From NCBI RefSeq assembly GCF_029892685.1, contig NZ_JARXVD010000010.1, positions 124,001-188,000 on the forward strand: a DNA stretch of 64,000 bases. The letters run 5' to 3'. Below are positions 8,376 to 17,677 of the stretch, in pieces. Below the pieces are notes generated by a model. It ran no database searches. It saw nothing but the letters and a program-made list of their open reading frames with translations, and had not been told where the DNA came from. A program made the position numbers and the translations under genes. Numbering within the stretch: position 1 is the first letter of the stretch; each line of letters starts with the position of its first letter. The DNA comes from Mycobacterium sp. OTB74. Its GTDB lineage: Bacteria; Actinomycetota; Actinomycetes; Mycobacteriales; Mycobacteriaceae.

Positions 8376-9419
8376 ATGACTCAAGGCTGGCCAGCGGGTA
8401 CAGACCACTATGCGCACGACAAGCTGCCCGATGTGCTGTGGGATGGGTCTTCTCAGCACGCGCGCGTGGTGCGCGAGTTGTATCCCGGTGAGGCCGGATG
8501 GGATGCGCAGCGTCTGGCGATCTCGATTGGGACCGCCGTCGAGCTTCTCCTGAAGCACGCGCTGACACTCCAGAGTTTCCATCTGCTGCCCGACAAGTAC
8601 ACGGACGAGACTGCGCTGACACTGGATAGCAAGGGGACAGCACGTGATCACCTGCCGCAGCTGACAACCGTCGCCGGGGTGGCGGCCTTCGAGCGGGTGA
8701 ACAAGATGTGCGGTCTGAAGCTGAACAGCAAGGACTTCGACCTGATCTTCCGAGTGCGTAACTCAGCCATTCATCTCGGAGTCGCGTCGATGCGGGCGAA
8801 CAAGGCCGCGTTCGAGAAGATGGTGTTACTCACCGACAAGTTGTTCACGTATCTGGGCGTCGAAGCGTCGGCACGGGTTGAGTACTGGGGCGGCGAGGAG
8901 GCAGAGGAGTTCGTTCGCGCGATCGTGGATAAGGCGATCAACGAAGCGAAGGTGCGGTACGAGCAGCTGTTGCGCCAGGCAAGGGACGACTACCAAAAGT
9001 TGGCACTCAGCCTGATTGCCACCGGCAGAGCGGACGTGATCAAGCAGTTCGCCGAGGTCCCTCCCACCACCAACGAGGGCACCGAGGAACCGGTGCCATA
9101 TCAGTGTCCCGCATGCGAGAACATGGGATGGGTCGTATACGAGGTTCGCCGCGGCTTACCAGCGGTCGAATACGCGGGCGACGACTACGGGCATCAGGCC
9201 TACAGTGCTTATGTCGAACGAGAAGGTTCCGCCGACCGGTTCGAGTGCGGCGTATGCCGGCTCAAGCTGGACCGCCGCGACGATCTGTTCGAGGCCGGAG
9301 TGCAGCTGGAGACAGAGCTCGAGCCAGATGACGCGACCCAGGAGGAGGTCGACGACTACGAGGCGGCGCAGGTCGAGTCCTACCTCGACAGGATGACCGA
9401 CGAGATGCGTGGGAAGTAG
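8376..9419 (+). CDS. HEPN-domain protein with C-terminal zinc ribbon
   Basis: From the ATG giving MTQGWPAGTD the product is 347 aa. Residues 45-140 look like a HEPN helical domain: a first helix (LAISIGTAVELLLKHAL) and the motif FRVRNSAIH, which is R128-N-x3-H133. That is the Rx4H signature of HEPN ribonucleases, with the usual polar residue after Arg. The C-terminal part has two CxxC knuckles (Cys244/247 and Cys291/294) that should bind zinc, then an acidic tail. No nucleotidyltransferase partner is adjacent. It stands alone between a small TA-like operon and a broken gene. The predicted activity is RNA binding or cleavage, possibly in phage defence or stress; this rests on the motif only. 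Confidence 0.75.
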   Translation: MTQGWPAGTDHYAHDKLPDVLWDGSSQHARVVRELYPGEAGWDAQRLAISIGTAVELLLKHALTLQSFHLLPDKYTDETALTLDSKGTARDHLPQLTTVAGVAAFERVNKMCGLKLNSKDFDLIFRVRNSAIHLGVASMRANKAAFEKMVLLTDKLFTYLGVEASARVEYWGGEEAEEFVRAIVDKAINEAKVRYEQLLRQARDDYQKLALSLIATGRADVIKQFAEVPPTTNEGTEEPVPYQCPACENMGWVVYEVRRGLPAVEYAGDDYGHQAYSAYVEREGSADRFECGVCRLKLDRRDDLFEAGVQLETELEPDDATQEEVDDYEAAQVESYLDRMTDEMRGK

Positions 9420-9573
9420 TCGCGCACCGCTTCGTCGACTGGCAGCTCGCGGCCTTAGGCCTCTGCTCACGGGATTTCTCTCTGCTGACCGCACGACGCG
9501 CCGCGTGCGTCCGACGGGCTTCTGCGCTGCGATGGTGTCGTCGTCCGAGGCAACGACAGCAAGAGGAGTCGAC

Positions 9574-10103
9574 GTGGCCAGCGAATGCGACCGCTATCTC
9601 TACAAGGGCGGGAATTTCACCCCGGGGCGGCTGATCGAGACGATGATCGCCGCCCAACACCGGAGGCGAAATCCCTGGCGCCGCAGGCAAAACCGGCGCC
9701 GCCCTCCCCGGCGGAAATTATCGGCTTCCTCAAAGATGCCTCCGGAATGCTCGGCACCGTGCTCGATCGTTTGGCTTTCACCATCATCGTCAACAGCCCT
9801 GGCCCGGTGACGGTGATGAATAGCAACGGGGTGACCCACCCGGGAATCGACTGCGGGCCGGCGAAAATCATCTGCAAGAGCTTTGTACTGGCCACAAAGA
9901 CCGCGCAGCTCGACTTCGCTGTCCCCGAAGAGGCGGGTTATTCGCTCGATGATGTCGAGTCCGACCCGAAATGGATCTGCAATCCTGATTTCCCGCGCGG
10001 AAAGCCGGGGGATTATGCCTATTGCACCGTGTCGGCCACCAGCGGCGTCACGGTGCAGGTCAGCCCAAAGTGGGTGCCCAGACCAACACCTCCTCATCGG
10101 TAA
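9574..10103 (+). pseudogene. Frameshifted small gene of unknown function
   Basis: A GTG with a good Shine-Dalgarno (AAGAGGAG, 5 bases before) opens a protein-like reading MASECDRYLYKGGNFTPGRL, continuing to ETMIAAQ. Near 9655 this frame turns into Arg-rich nonsense, while the -1 frame becomes protein-like (PSPAEIIGFLKDASGMLG and on to residue ~170, with four Cys that could form disulfides). Rejoining the frames needs a -1 shift. No canonical slippery heptamer is visible, so a mutation or a sequencing error is more likely than programmed frameshifting. Alternatively two genes overlap, the second starting at the ATG near 9746. No family recognised. Confidence 0.45.
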
Positions 10104-10505
10104 TCGGAAGGCGTCCGCCGTTCCGTCGGCGACTGCGCCACATGAACCGGCGACGATCGATGCTGGGGATACGTAGCCGGTCCTGAGTTGATGTAACTGC
10201 TGCGCCATGCCAGAACCGACGGCTGTCTCGCCTCAAATGTTGCGATGCCGCTCAATGCCCATGCGCCCAGCACGCATGCAGTACGAAGGAACACCAATCT
10301 GAGGGTAAGAACAATGTGAATCAAGAAGCCGGAATCCCACGGCGCCATTCTTAAGCCGTTCAGACGAATCGCACTTCCGAATCAAACGCGACACAAAAAA
10401 ATGAGTAGTCCAGTACTTAAGTGCTCGCAGAGGACAGTCGCCATAATCGACACGCGCGCTGCAGGTGAACACGGTCAGAGCTGATGGGCCTCGATAGGGG
10501 AACTG
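10104..10505 (+). other. Gene-poor leader region of the Tc operon
   Basis: About 400 bases with no convincing gene in either direction. Base composition is lower in GC than the surroundings, with an ACACAAAAAAATGAG tract and several TAC/TTAAG stretches, which suits a promoter and long 5' region for the toxin operon. I see no clear hairpin terminator and no match to a known riboswitch. Confidence 0.4.
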
Positions 10506-10601
10506 ATGATCAAGGTGATTTTCGTCCAGGCCAGCGGGCCATCGGATCCGCTTAGCGCAACAGCCGCGTCAGACCTGAGTTTGCGTGGGGATCAACGATG
10601 A
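10506..10601 (+). CDS. 31-codon leader ORF coupled to TcA1
   Basis: A 31-aa ORF starts at an ATG preceded by AGGGGA at four bases' distance, the best ribosome site in this region. It reads MIKVIFVQASGPSDPLSATA and ends RGDQR. Its TGA overlaps the ATG of the large TcA1 gene (ATGA), so ribosomes finishing the leader could reinitiate on TcA1, which has no strong site of its own. It may be a leader peptide used for translational coupling or attenuation, or the gene may encode a genuine microprotein. No homolog is recognised. Confidence 0.5.
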   Translation: MIKVIFVQASGPSDPLSATAASDLSLRGDQR

Positions 10602-13600
10602 CCGAGGACCCGGGGGCAGCGCAGTCGAAGTCGATGTCCGAAGGTCCTGCTGTGGGGTCTGCTGACCGAATGGTTGGTGCTACCGCCTACGTCGTCACCG
10701 GGACGGTCAGTAGCCCCTCAAGCGTGGCGGTCGGGGGCCTGAACCTGCGGCTTGTCGACAAGAATGTCGGCGGGGACGTGGCGCTGGTCTCGGGGCAGAG
10801 CGCATCTGACGGTAGTTTCACGCTGACCGCCGAGATATCGCTGCCCACTTTGGCGGCTCATCACAAGTCCAGCCCTGACTTACAGGTTCAGGTGATGATT
10901 GGCGGTTCGATCGCGGCGTCATCGGTCGTCCGCTACAAGGCAGGTGTCCGCGAGGAACTCGACGTCGTGCTGCCTGTCGGCACCGCCCTGCCCAGCGAAT
11001 ACGAGACACTCGTCGCCGCGGTGGGTCAGCACTATGTGGGTTCGTTGGCCGACCTCGAGGAATCCGACACCCGGCAAGACATCACATATCTGTCCAACAC
11101 GACCTTCATGGACGGTCGCCTCATCGCGATGGCCAGTGTGGCCACTCAAGCCGCGAAACAAGGTGGGGCGAATCCGTTGGCCCCGGCGCCGGCCCACGAG
11201 GTTGCTGCGACCACCGCCGCCAGCACACCTGTGGGCGCGGCCGGCATCGACCCGGCGTTCTATTACGCGCTGCTGCGCGCTGGGCTGCCGAGCGATCCGA
11301 CCAGCCTGCACCAAACCAATCCTGATCGCGCCGAGGCGATTTGGAAGCAGGCTATAACTCAGAACATCATCCCGGCGGCGCTGGGCGATCACATCGCAGC
11401 GGCGAAAGAGGTGTTCACCGGCATCGCCGCTTCGGTGTCGCTCAACGCCGCACCCGCGGTCGGGCCGTCGACGTTGAGTGAGCTGTTAGACGTGAGCGTC
11501 GGATCGGCCAACACGAGTACGCAGCAACAGTTCGCCAGCCTGCTGGTGAAGTTCGGCAACGATCCCGCGACACTGTGGGCCCAAACCGAGGAGGCTTTGG
11601 GCAGCGCCGTCTGCTCACAGCTGCAAATGCTCGGCCAGATGGCTTATGCCACTGGCGGCAACGCCGCGCTCATCGCAGCGCTGTACCAATCGCAGCATGA
11701 GCGGCCGCTGACCTCCCCGGCCGACCTGGTCCCCGCCGGGTTCTACACTGCTGCGGCGTGGCAGACCCTTTTGGCCAACGTCAACCCGCCAGCCGAAATC
11801 CCCGGCGCGACAACCGATGAGCAGAAAGCCAACTACGCTAATCTGCTTGCCGCGCAGGTCCGCCTGAGTTACCCGACGGCCACTGTCGGGCACATGGCGA
11901 GCACGGGCGGGTTCGGCCAATCTGTATCGGCGTCGGGTGCCGGCGCTTTCCTTTTGGCGAACTCGGGCTTTGACCTCGGCGACGAACCGATCGGGCAGTA
12001 TCTGTCCAGAACCGGCACCTCGGTGAGCCCCGAGGCGATCACGCAGATCACCCGGATGCAGCGGGTCTATCAGATCACGACCGACCTGTCCTATATGACC
12101 GTGTTGTTGGGCCACGGACTGGATTCGGCCTACGCGCTGACGCGGTTGGGTCGCGCCCAGTTCGCCCAACAATACGCCCAGGCGCTGGGCGGTCCAGAGG
12201 CCGCCGATGCGATCTACCAACGCGCACAAGTGATTCACGCCGCGACTATGCACACTGCCCTGTCCTATCTGGCTGGCCGTCAGCAGCCCACGATCGGTGC
12301 CGGCGCTTTCGGAGGTCTCATCGCCAAAACCTCTGCGGCCGCGCAGCCAACCGCAGTCGCGGCCACGCTGGAGGGCCTCTTCGGCGACCTGGACTATTCC
12401 CAGTGCGACGATTGCCAGTCGATCACCGGTCCGGCCGCCTATTTGGTGGATCTTCTTGACTGGATCTACAACTCGACACCCACCGCGCACGGTCTGGATC
12501 CGCGTGCTGTGTTGCTGAGCCGCCGCCCGGATATCGGTGCGCTTCCATTGACCTGTGAGAACACCAACCTGGTGTTGCCGTACCTGGATTTGGTCAACGA
12601 AGTGCTCGAGTACTACGTCGGCAACCAGGGCGCGCCGGAGTCGTTGAGCGGATTCACCGGTTACAGCGACGACGGGACAGTGTCTTCAGCTGAACTGGTC
12701 GCCGCACCGCAAAACGATGACACCCCCACCGCCGTAGCGGCCTACCGCTTGCTGCAGTCCCAGTGGTATCCGGAGCCGCTGCCGTTCTACCGGGATTTGG
12801 AGCTTCTGCGCCTGCACATCGCACGCCTGGGCATCACCCTGCACCAGTTGATGGAGGTGATGCGCGCCTCCGAGGCGCTCGAGGCGCCCGCACCCACCGC
12901 ATCGGACCCCAATCCGTTCGGCTGGCGCGACATCCTCGCCGAACGCCTCGGCATTTCGCGGCTGGAAAACCGGCTGCTCACCGACAGCACACTCACCCTG
13001 GCCGACATCTACGGGACCAGCTCCATCGCGAAACTGTCTGCGCTGCAAGAATATTCACGCATCACCGCGCTGGCCTACACCGACATCGTGGCCATCCTGC
13101 GAACCCGCTTCATCAATCCGGGCAGCTGGCTGATCGAACTGCTTGACGCATTGGCGTTGCCGTTCGCGACCCTCACAGCCCTGCACAACGGCACCCTGAC
13201 GGCCGCCGCCTTCACCGCCCAACTCCCGGCAGGCCTGAACACCACCGACTACGGCACCGGCGGGGTCGCGGCGTGGGTGATGGCGAACTACACCACGATC
13301 GCGCAGTTGATCGTCATCGACGTCGCCGGCGCCTCGTCCGACACGACCAAGATGACACTGCAACACCTCAACGGCGACCCGCTGGCCGACATCGACTTCG
13401 TGCGCCTGGCGCGGTTCACCCGCCTGTGGCACAAGCTGGGCCTGACCGTCGCCCAGACGGACAACCTCATCGGGGCGTTGTTCGACGATTCGGCCGCTGC
13501 AGCGGCGGCCACACCGCTGCAACGACTCGACAGCGGCTTTCTGACCCTGCTGCCGCGCGCCGGAATCGCCTACCAAGCAATGGATTTGCTCGCGCTGGAC

Positions 13601-16600
13601 CCGGCCACCGATCTGGCCTCACTTCTGGCCTGCTGGGCACCGATCGCCACCACCGGCACCGATTCGCTCTACACGCGAATGTTCCTCAACCCGACGGTGC
13701 TCGGCCTGGACGCGGCTTTCGCCCCCGACATCAACGGCGCTCTGTTCACAAGTTCCCCGGCGCCGACCCTGCTGGCCCACCGGCCCGCGGTGATCGCCGC
13801 GCTCAACGTGACCGGCGGGGAATTCGACCTCATCACCGGCCCCGCGCCGTTGGGCCTGGGCTGCGACGCCACCACAGCCCTGAGCGCAGAGGTGCTGAGC
13901 CAGATCTATCGGCGCGCCTGGCTTGCCCGCACACTGGGCCTGTCGGTGCTTGAACTGCTCAGCCTGATCACCTACACCGGCGTGGATCCGTTTGCGCTGC
14001 CGGTCATTAACGCCGCCGACCCGGTCCGATCACCGCTGGTCGAATTCATCCGCCGCGCGCAATCCCTACAAGCGGCCGGACTGCTCCCCGTACAGGCTCT
14101 GTATCTGTTGTGGAACACCGACCTCAGTGGGGTGGCGGCGCCCGCCCCGACGGTCACCACCGCCCTGGCCTCGGCACTGCGAACGGCTTTTATCGCGGTC
14201 GACGCCCAGTTCTCGGTGGGGGATACGGTCAGCGCCTCAACCGGCCAAGCGCTGATGTCTGTCGTGCTGGGCGCCAATGCGGCCAACGAATACTTCGGCC
14301 TGCTGCAGAACACATTCGCGACCTCGATCCCGTTCGGCTACACCCAGTCCACGCTGCCCGGCCCGGCCCTCGCCGCTGCCAACGGGTTACTGAGCTACGA
14401 CGACATCGGCAAACAGCTGACCTATTACGGCTACCTCAACCCGGCCACTGTGGCGGCCCTGCAGAGCGCCGCCACCGGTGACACCGCACTGACCGGCGGA
14501 ATCACCGCACTGGCCGCCGCAAACGAGCAGGCGGTCACCGACTTTTTCGCCGCCTACGACGACCCGACCACGCCCTACTTGCGGCCGCTGTTCAATGCTT
14601 ATGTCACGGCAACCACCGGCGCGACAGCGCAAACTCCGGAAGCCGCGCTGGCCACCTTGCTGGCCGGCCTGCTACCTGCTTTGGGCAACCTGCGCCGCCA
14701 GGAACAGGCGCTGGGCTGCGCGACCGCCGCAGCCGGCTGCGACCCCACATTCGCTCCGGCCCTGTTGAACACCCGCGCGGCGATACCGGCGGCCAATCCC
14801 GCCGCGACCACGTCAGCACCGGCCGGTATCGACGATCTGACCGCACTGCACCAGGGCGGCCTGAGCGCGCAGTTCTTCTTGACCAACGACCCGTCGGCGG
14901 TGGCTGACCAGTCCCCGTCGGCCTCCGGGCTGGACTACGGCCCGGACAATCCGCTGCCGCCACCGAACTCGCCCGCCACGACGATCGCTGGCCGCTGGGA
15001 CGGCTACCTGTGCGCGGATCAGGATGGCGACTACAACCTCAGGTTCACCACCGACCCCGGCGCTGCGATCACATCACTAATAGTCAACGGGACGAAAGTG
15101 CAACTGCAGCAATCGACAAACACCGATTCAACTGTGTCGACCAACCTGTCCGCGGTCGCGCTTCGCGCGGGCGAGTTGACACCCATCACGATCACCGCGA
15201 CCGGGCTGCAAACCACGTTCACCGCCAGCTGGGAAACCGTCGGTGTCGCGTGGGCACCGATCGCGTCGGAGAACCTGTACTCCAAGGTCCTGGTCAGCTA
15301 CCTACAGACCACCCTTCTGCGTTTCCTCAAAGCGACCGCCCTGGCCGCGGACCTGTCGCTGACCGCGGACGAGATCGCTTACCTGGCCACCGACGCTGGA
15401 CTCACCGTTGGCGGCAAGGGCTGGCTTGCTGTGCTTGACGTCGACTCGCCGGCCGCCCCTGCCAGCTACCCGGACCTGACCACCGTCCTGGACGGTTTGG
15501 TCACCTTCGCGGCGTTGAAGGCCAGCTATTCGCCGCGGCGGACACAAACCCCCCAGCTGCTGGCCACGCTGCAACACGCTGCGGCGGCAACCCCGGGCGC
15601 GGCCAGCGAACTGCTGGCCCTGACCCGGTGGGATCCGCTGTCGCTGCAACCGGTGCTCGGCCGCCTGTTCGGCGTCACCACGGCCAACGTGACCGCCGAC
15701 GCAAGCCTGGCGGCTTTTGCCCAGCTGCCGAACTTGTTCGCCAACCTTCTACGTCTGCAATCGGCCTTCAGGGTGATCTCCTCGTGCCAGTTGTCGGCGG
15801 CCACCCTGATCGAGGCTGCCACCAATGATCCGTCGCGGGCGCCGGGATCGACGATCCTGGCCGACTTCCAGTCGGCGGTACGTTCGCGTTACCAGGAGTC
15901 CGACTGGCTGACCGTTGTCCAGCCGATCAACGACACTGTGCGCACGATGCAGCGCGACGCCCTGGTCGCCTACATCCTTGTCACGTCCGGCCCGGTGATC
16001 CTGACCGCTCTCGGCGTGAGCCCGACGCCCAACCGGCTGCCGACCCCTGATGACTTGTTCAACTATTTCCTGCTCGACGTCGAGATGGCGCCGTGCATGC
16101 TGACCTCCCGGGTGCGGCTGGCCTTGTCTTCGGTGCTGTTGTTCATCGAACGCTGCCTGCGCAACCTGGAACCGAGCGTCACTGCGGCAGACATCCATGC
16201 CTCCCAATGGAACTGGCGCAAACGCTACCGCGTGTGGCAGGCCAATCGTGAGGTCTTCTTATGGCCAGAGAATTGGCTTGACGAGAACCTGCGCGACGAC
16301 CGGTCCCCGTTCTTCAAGACCACGATGAGTCAGCTTCTGCAGAGCGACATCACCGCCGACACAGCGGCGCAGGCCTACCTGGACTACCTGTCGAACCTCG
16401 AACTCGTCGCCAAACTCGACCCGTGCGGCCTGTTCTGTGACCCGGACACCAACACCACGCACGTCATCGCGCGCGGTACCGGCGCGTCCGGCCACTACTT
16501 CTACCGCAAGTCCGCCGAGGCGGCCTGGACGCCGTGGGAGCAGATCAAACTCAACATCGAAGATGTGCCGGTCGTGCCGTGCGTCTGGAACGGCCGGCTG

Positions 16601-17677
16601 CTGCTGTTCTGGCTGCAAATCCACTACGCAGCTGCCAACAGCCCTGACAAACTGAAATCCAACATGCCCGCCGGCGGGGGACAGCTCGGATCGACGTCAC
16701 TCGGCGACGTCGCAGGCGCGATCGCTGACAAGGCGTCGGATCTGACAATGCAAAACGTGGGCGCGGTGCTGTTCTGGAGCGAGTATTACAACGGCGCCTG
16801 GCAACCGCCCAAATCCTCCGACGTCGCCAACCCGCTGCTGCTGGGTACTTTCCTGCCCGGCACGTTCGACCGCACCACCTGGATGTTGCGGCCCTGGACA
16901 TCGAGCGATCCCAACAACAAGTCGCTGTATCTGGAAGTGACTAACAACCCACCGCCCGCGTTCGCCGGAACCCTGGACATCGACAATACGGTGACTCCCA
17001 GCTCCGATGGCATCGCCTTCGTCGCGTTCCAAGAGTGGGGCCTAACCAACGGGTCGAACGGTTTCGTGCTGCACAACACCCACAGCGACCCTCCGACATG
17101 GTTACAGGCGCCGGGTTTGGTGTCGATCCCCGGCGACATCCGGGAAGTCGATATCAGCAATAGCACCGGACCGACCACACTGACCATCAATTACGACACG
17201 CTGGGCGGCACCGCCTTCACCCGGAAGCTCAAGGTCTTCGAGACCCTCACCGTGCTCACCGGAAGCCTGCCGGCCAAAGTCGAACTGGCCCAACCCAGCG
17301 TCGCCAACCAGTGGTGGATGCCGTTCTTTTTCGGCGACGCACGCAGCGTCTTCTACGTCACCTCCTCGCAACACTGGGTGCCGATCGGGATATTCAACGG
17401 TTTCGGGTTAACCGAAACCCAACTGTCCGCGATCGACAAGACTGCCGTCGCCATCCCGCCGCTCGTTGTCCCCCCGGCGCCACCCGACACAGGGTTGCCG
17501 GCACCCACCGCCACTATCGATACGGCACTGGCGCACAGCGCCGTGACCAGCGGCGCCATGCGCGCGGTGATCAGCGGCGGCGGCCCGGTCCTGTTCGGCT
17601 CCCGCAGCATCGGAATCAACAGCAGCATCGACGCGGTGCCCCCGACATCGACGGCCACGACGGGACCAATCTCATGA
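10598..17677 (+). CDS. Tc toxin complex TcA subunit, N-terminal part (TcA1)
   Basis: 2359 aa. Tc toxins assemble a TcA pentamer that binds cells and injects the toxin held in the TcB-TcC cocoon. Residues about 28-135 form a transthyretin/CNA-like beta-sandwich (TGTVSSPSSVAVGGLNLRL). Residues about 595-625 carry the VRP1 hallmark: two Cys (603, 606), then SITGPAAYLVDLLDWIY. Around 1415-1555 there is a PA14-like insert (AGRWDGYLCADQDGDYNLRF). Near 1870-1905 lies the conserved TcA stretch WRKRYRVWQANREVFLWPEN, followed by a neuraminidase-like region (WTPWEQI). The end overlaps the next start by ATGA. There is no signal peptide, normal for Tc proteins. TcA is normally one chain of about 2500 aa; here it is split and much longer. 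Family assignment is strong. Confidence 0.92.
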   Translation: MTEDPGAAQSKSMSEGPAVGSADRMVGATAYVVTGTVSSPSSVAVGGLNLRLVDKNVGGDVALVSGQSASDGSFTLTAEISLPTLAAHHKSSPDLQVQVMIGGSIAASSVVRYKAGVREELDVVLPVGTALPSEYETLVAAVGQHYVGSLADLEESDTRQDITYLSNTTFMDGRLIAMASVATQAAKQGGANPLAPAPAHEVAATTAASTPVGAAGIDPAFYYALLRAGLPSDPTSLHQTNPDRAEAIWKQAITQNIIPAALGDHIAAAKEVFTGIAASVSLNAAPAVGPSTLSELLDVSVGSANTSTQQQFASLLVKFGNDPATLWAQTEEALGSAVCSQLQMLGQMAYATGGNAALIAALYQSQHERPLTSPADLVPAGFYTAAAWQTLLANVNPPAEIPGATTDEQKANYANLLAAQVRLSYPTATVGHMASTGGFGQSVSASGAGAFLLANSGFDLGDEPIGQYLSRTGTSVSPEAITQITRMQRVYQITTDLSYMTVLLGHGLDSAYALTRLGRAQFAQQYAQALGGPEAADAIYQRAQVIHAATMHTALSYLAGRQQPTIGAGAFGGLIAKTSAAAQPTAVAATLEGLFGDLDYSQCDDCQSITGPAAYLVDLLDWIYNSTPTAHGLDPRAVLLSRRPDIGALPLTCENTNLVLPYLDLVNEVLEYYVGNQGAPESLSGFTGYSDDGTVSSAELVAAPQNDDTPTAVAAYRLLQSQWYPEPLPFYRDLELLRLHIARLGITLHQLMEVMRASEALEAPAPTASDPNPFGWRDILAERLGISRLENRLLTDSTLTLADIYGTSSIAKLSALQEYSRITALAYTDIVAILRTRFINPGSWLIELLDALALPFATLTALHNGTLTAAAFTAQLPAGLNTTDYGTGGVAAWVMANYTTIAQLIVIDVAGASSDTTKMTLQHLNGDPLADIDFVRLARFTRLWHKLGLTVAQTDNLIGALFDDSAAAAAATPLQRLDSGFLTLLPRAGIAYQAMDLLALDPATDLASLLACWAPIATTGTDSLYTRMFLNPTVLGLDAAFAPDINGALFTSSPAPTLLAHRPAVIAALNVTGGEFDLITGPAPLGLGCDATTALSAEVLSQIYRRAWLARTLGLSVLELLSLITYTGVDPFALPVINAADPVRSPLVEFIRRAQSLQAAGLLPVQALYLLWNTDLSGVAAPAPTVTTALASALRTAFIAVDAQFSVGDTVSASTGQALMSVVLGANAANEYFGLLQNTFATSIPFGYTQSTLPGPALAAANGLLSYDDIGKQLTYYGYLNPATVAALQSAATGDTALTGGITALAAANEQAVTDFFAAYDDPTTPYLRPLFNAYVTATTGATAQTPEAALATLLAGLLPALGNLRRQEQALGCATAAAGCDPTFAPALLNTRAAIPAANPAATTSAPAGIDDLTALHQGGLSAQFFLTNDPSAVADQSPSASGLDYGPDNPLPPPNSPATTIAGRWDGYLCADQDGDYNLRFTTDPGAAITSLIVNGTKVQLQQSTNTDSTVSTNLSAVALRAGELTPITITATGLQTTFTASWETVGVAWAPIASENLYSKVLVSYLQTTLLRFLKATALAADLSLTADEIAYLATDAGLTVGGKGWLAVLDVDSPAAPASYPDLTTVLDGLVTFAALKASYSPRRTQTPQLLATLQHAAAATPGAASELLALTRWDPLSLQPVLGRLFGVTTANVTADASLAAFAQLPNLFANLLRLQSAFRVISSCQLSAATLIEAATNDPSRAPGSTILADFQSAVRSRYQESDWLTVVQPINDTVRTMQRDALVAYILVTSGPVILTALGVSPTPNRLPTPDDLFNYFLLDVEMAPCMLTSRVRLALSSVLLFIERCLRNLEPSVTAADIHASQWNWRKRYRVWQANREVFLWPENWLDENLRDDRSPFFKTTMSQLLQSDITADTAAQAYLDYLSNLELVAKLDPCGLFCDPDTNTTHVIARGTGASGHYFYRKSAEAAWTPWEQIKLNIEDVPVVPCVWNGRLLLFWLQIHYAAANSPDKLKSNMPAGGGQLGSTSLGDVAGAIADKASDLTMQNVGAVLFWSEYYNGAWQPPKSSDVANPLLLGTFLPGTFDRTTWMLRPWTSSDPNNKSLYLEVTNNPPPAFAGTLDIDNTVTPSSDGIAFVAFQEWGLTNGSNGFVLHNTHSDPPTWLQAPGLVSIPGDIREVDISNSTGPTTLTINYDTLGGTAFTRKLKVFETLTVLTGSLPAKVELAQPSVANQWWMPFFFGDARSVFYVTSSQHWVPIGIFNGFGLTETQLSAIDKTAVAIPPLVVPPAPPDTGLPAPTATIDTALAHSAVTSGAMRAVISGGGPVLFGSRSIGINSSIDAVPPTSTATTGPIS

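Noticed and set aside
11615..13576. Minus-strand ORFs inside TcA1
   Set aside because: Arg/Gly/Val-rich shadows without starts or motifs.
17311..17673. Longer TcA2 starting inside TcA1
   Set aside because: The added sequence is antiphase shadow of TcA1 (Arg-rich); the ATGA overlap gives a clean start.
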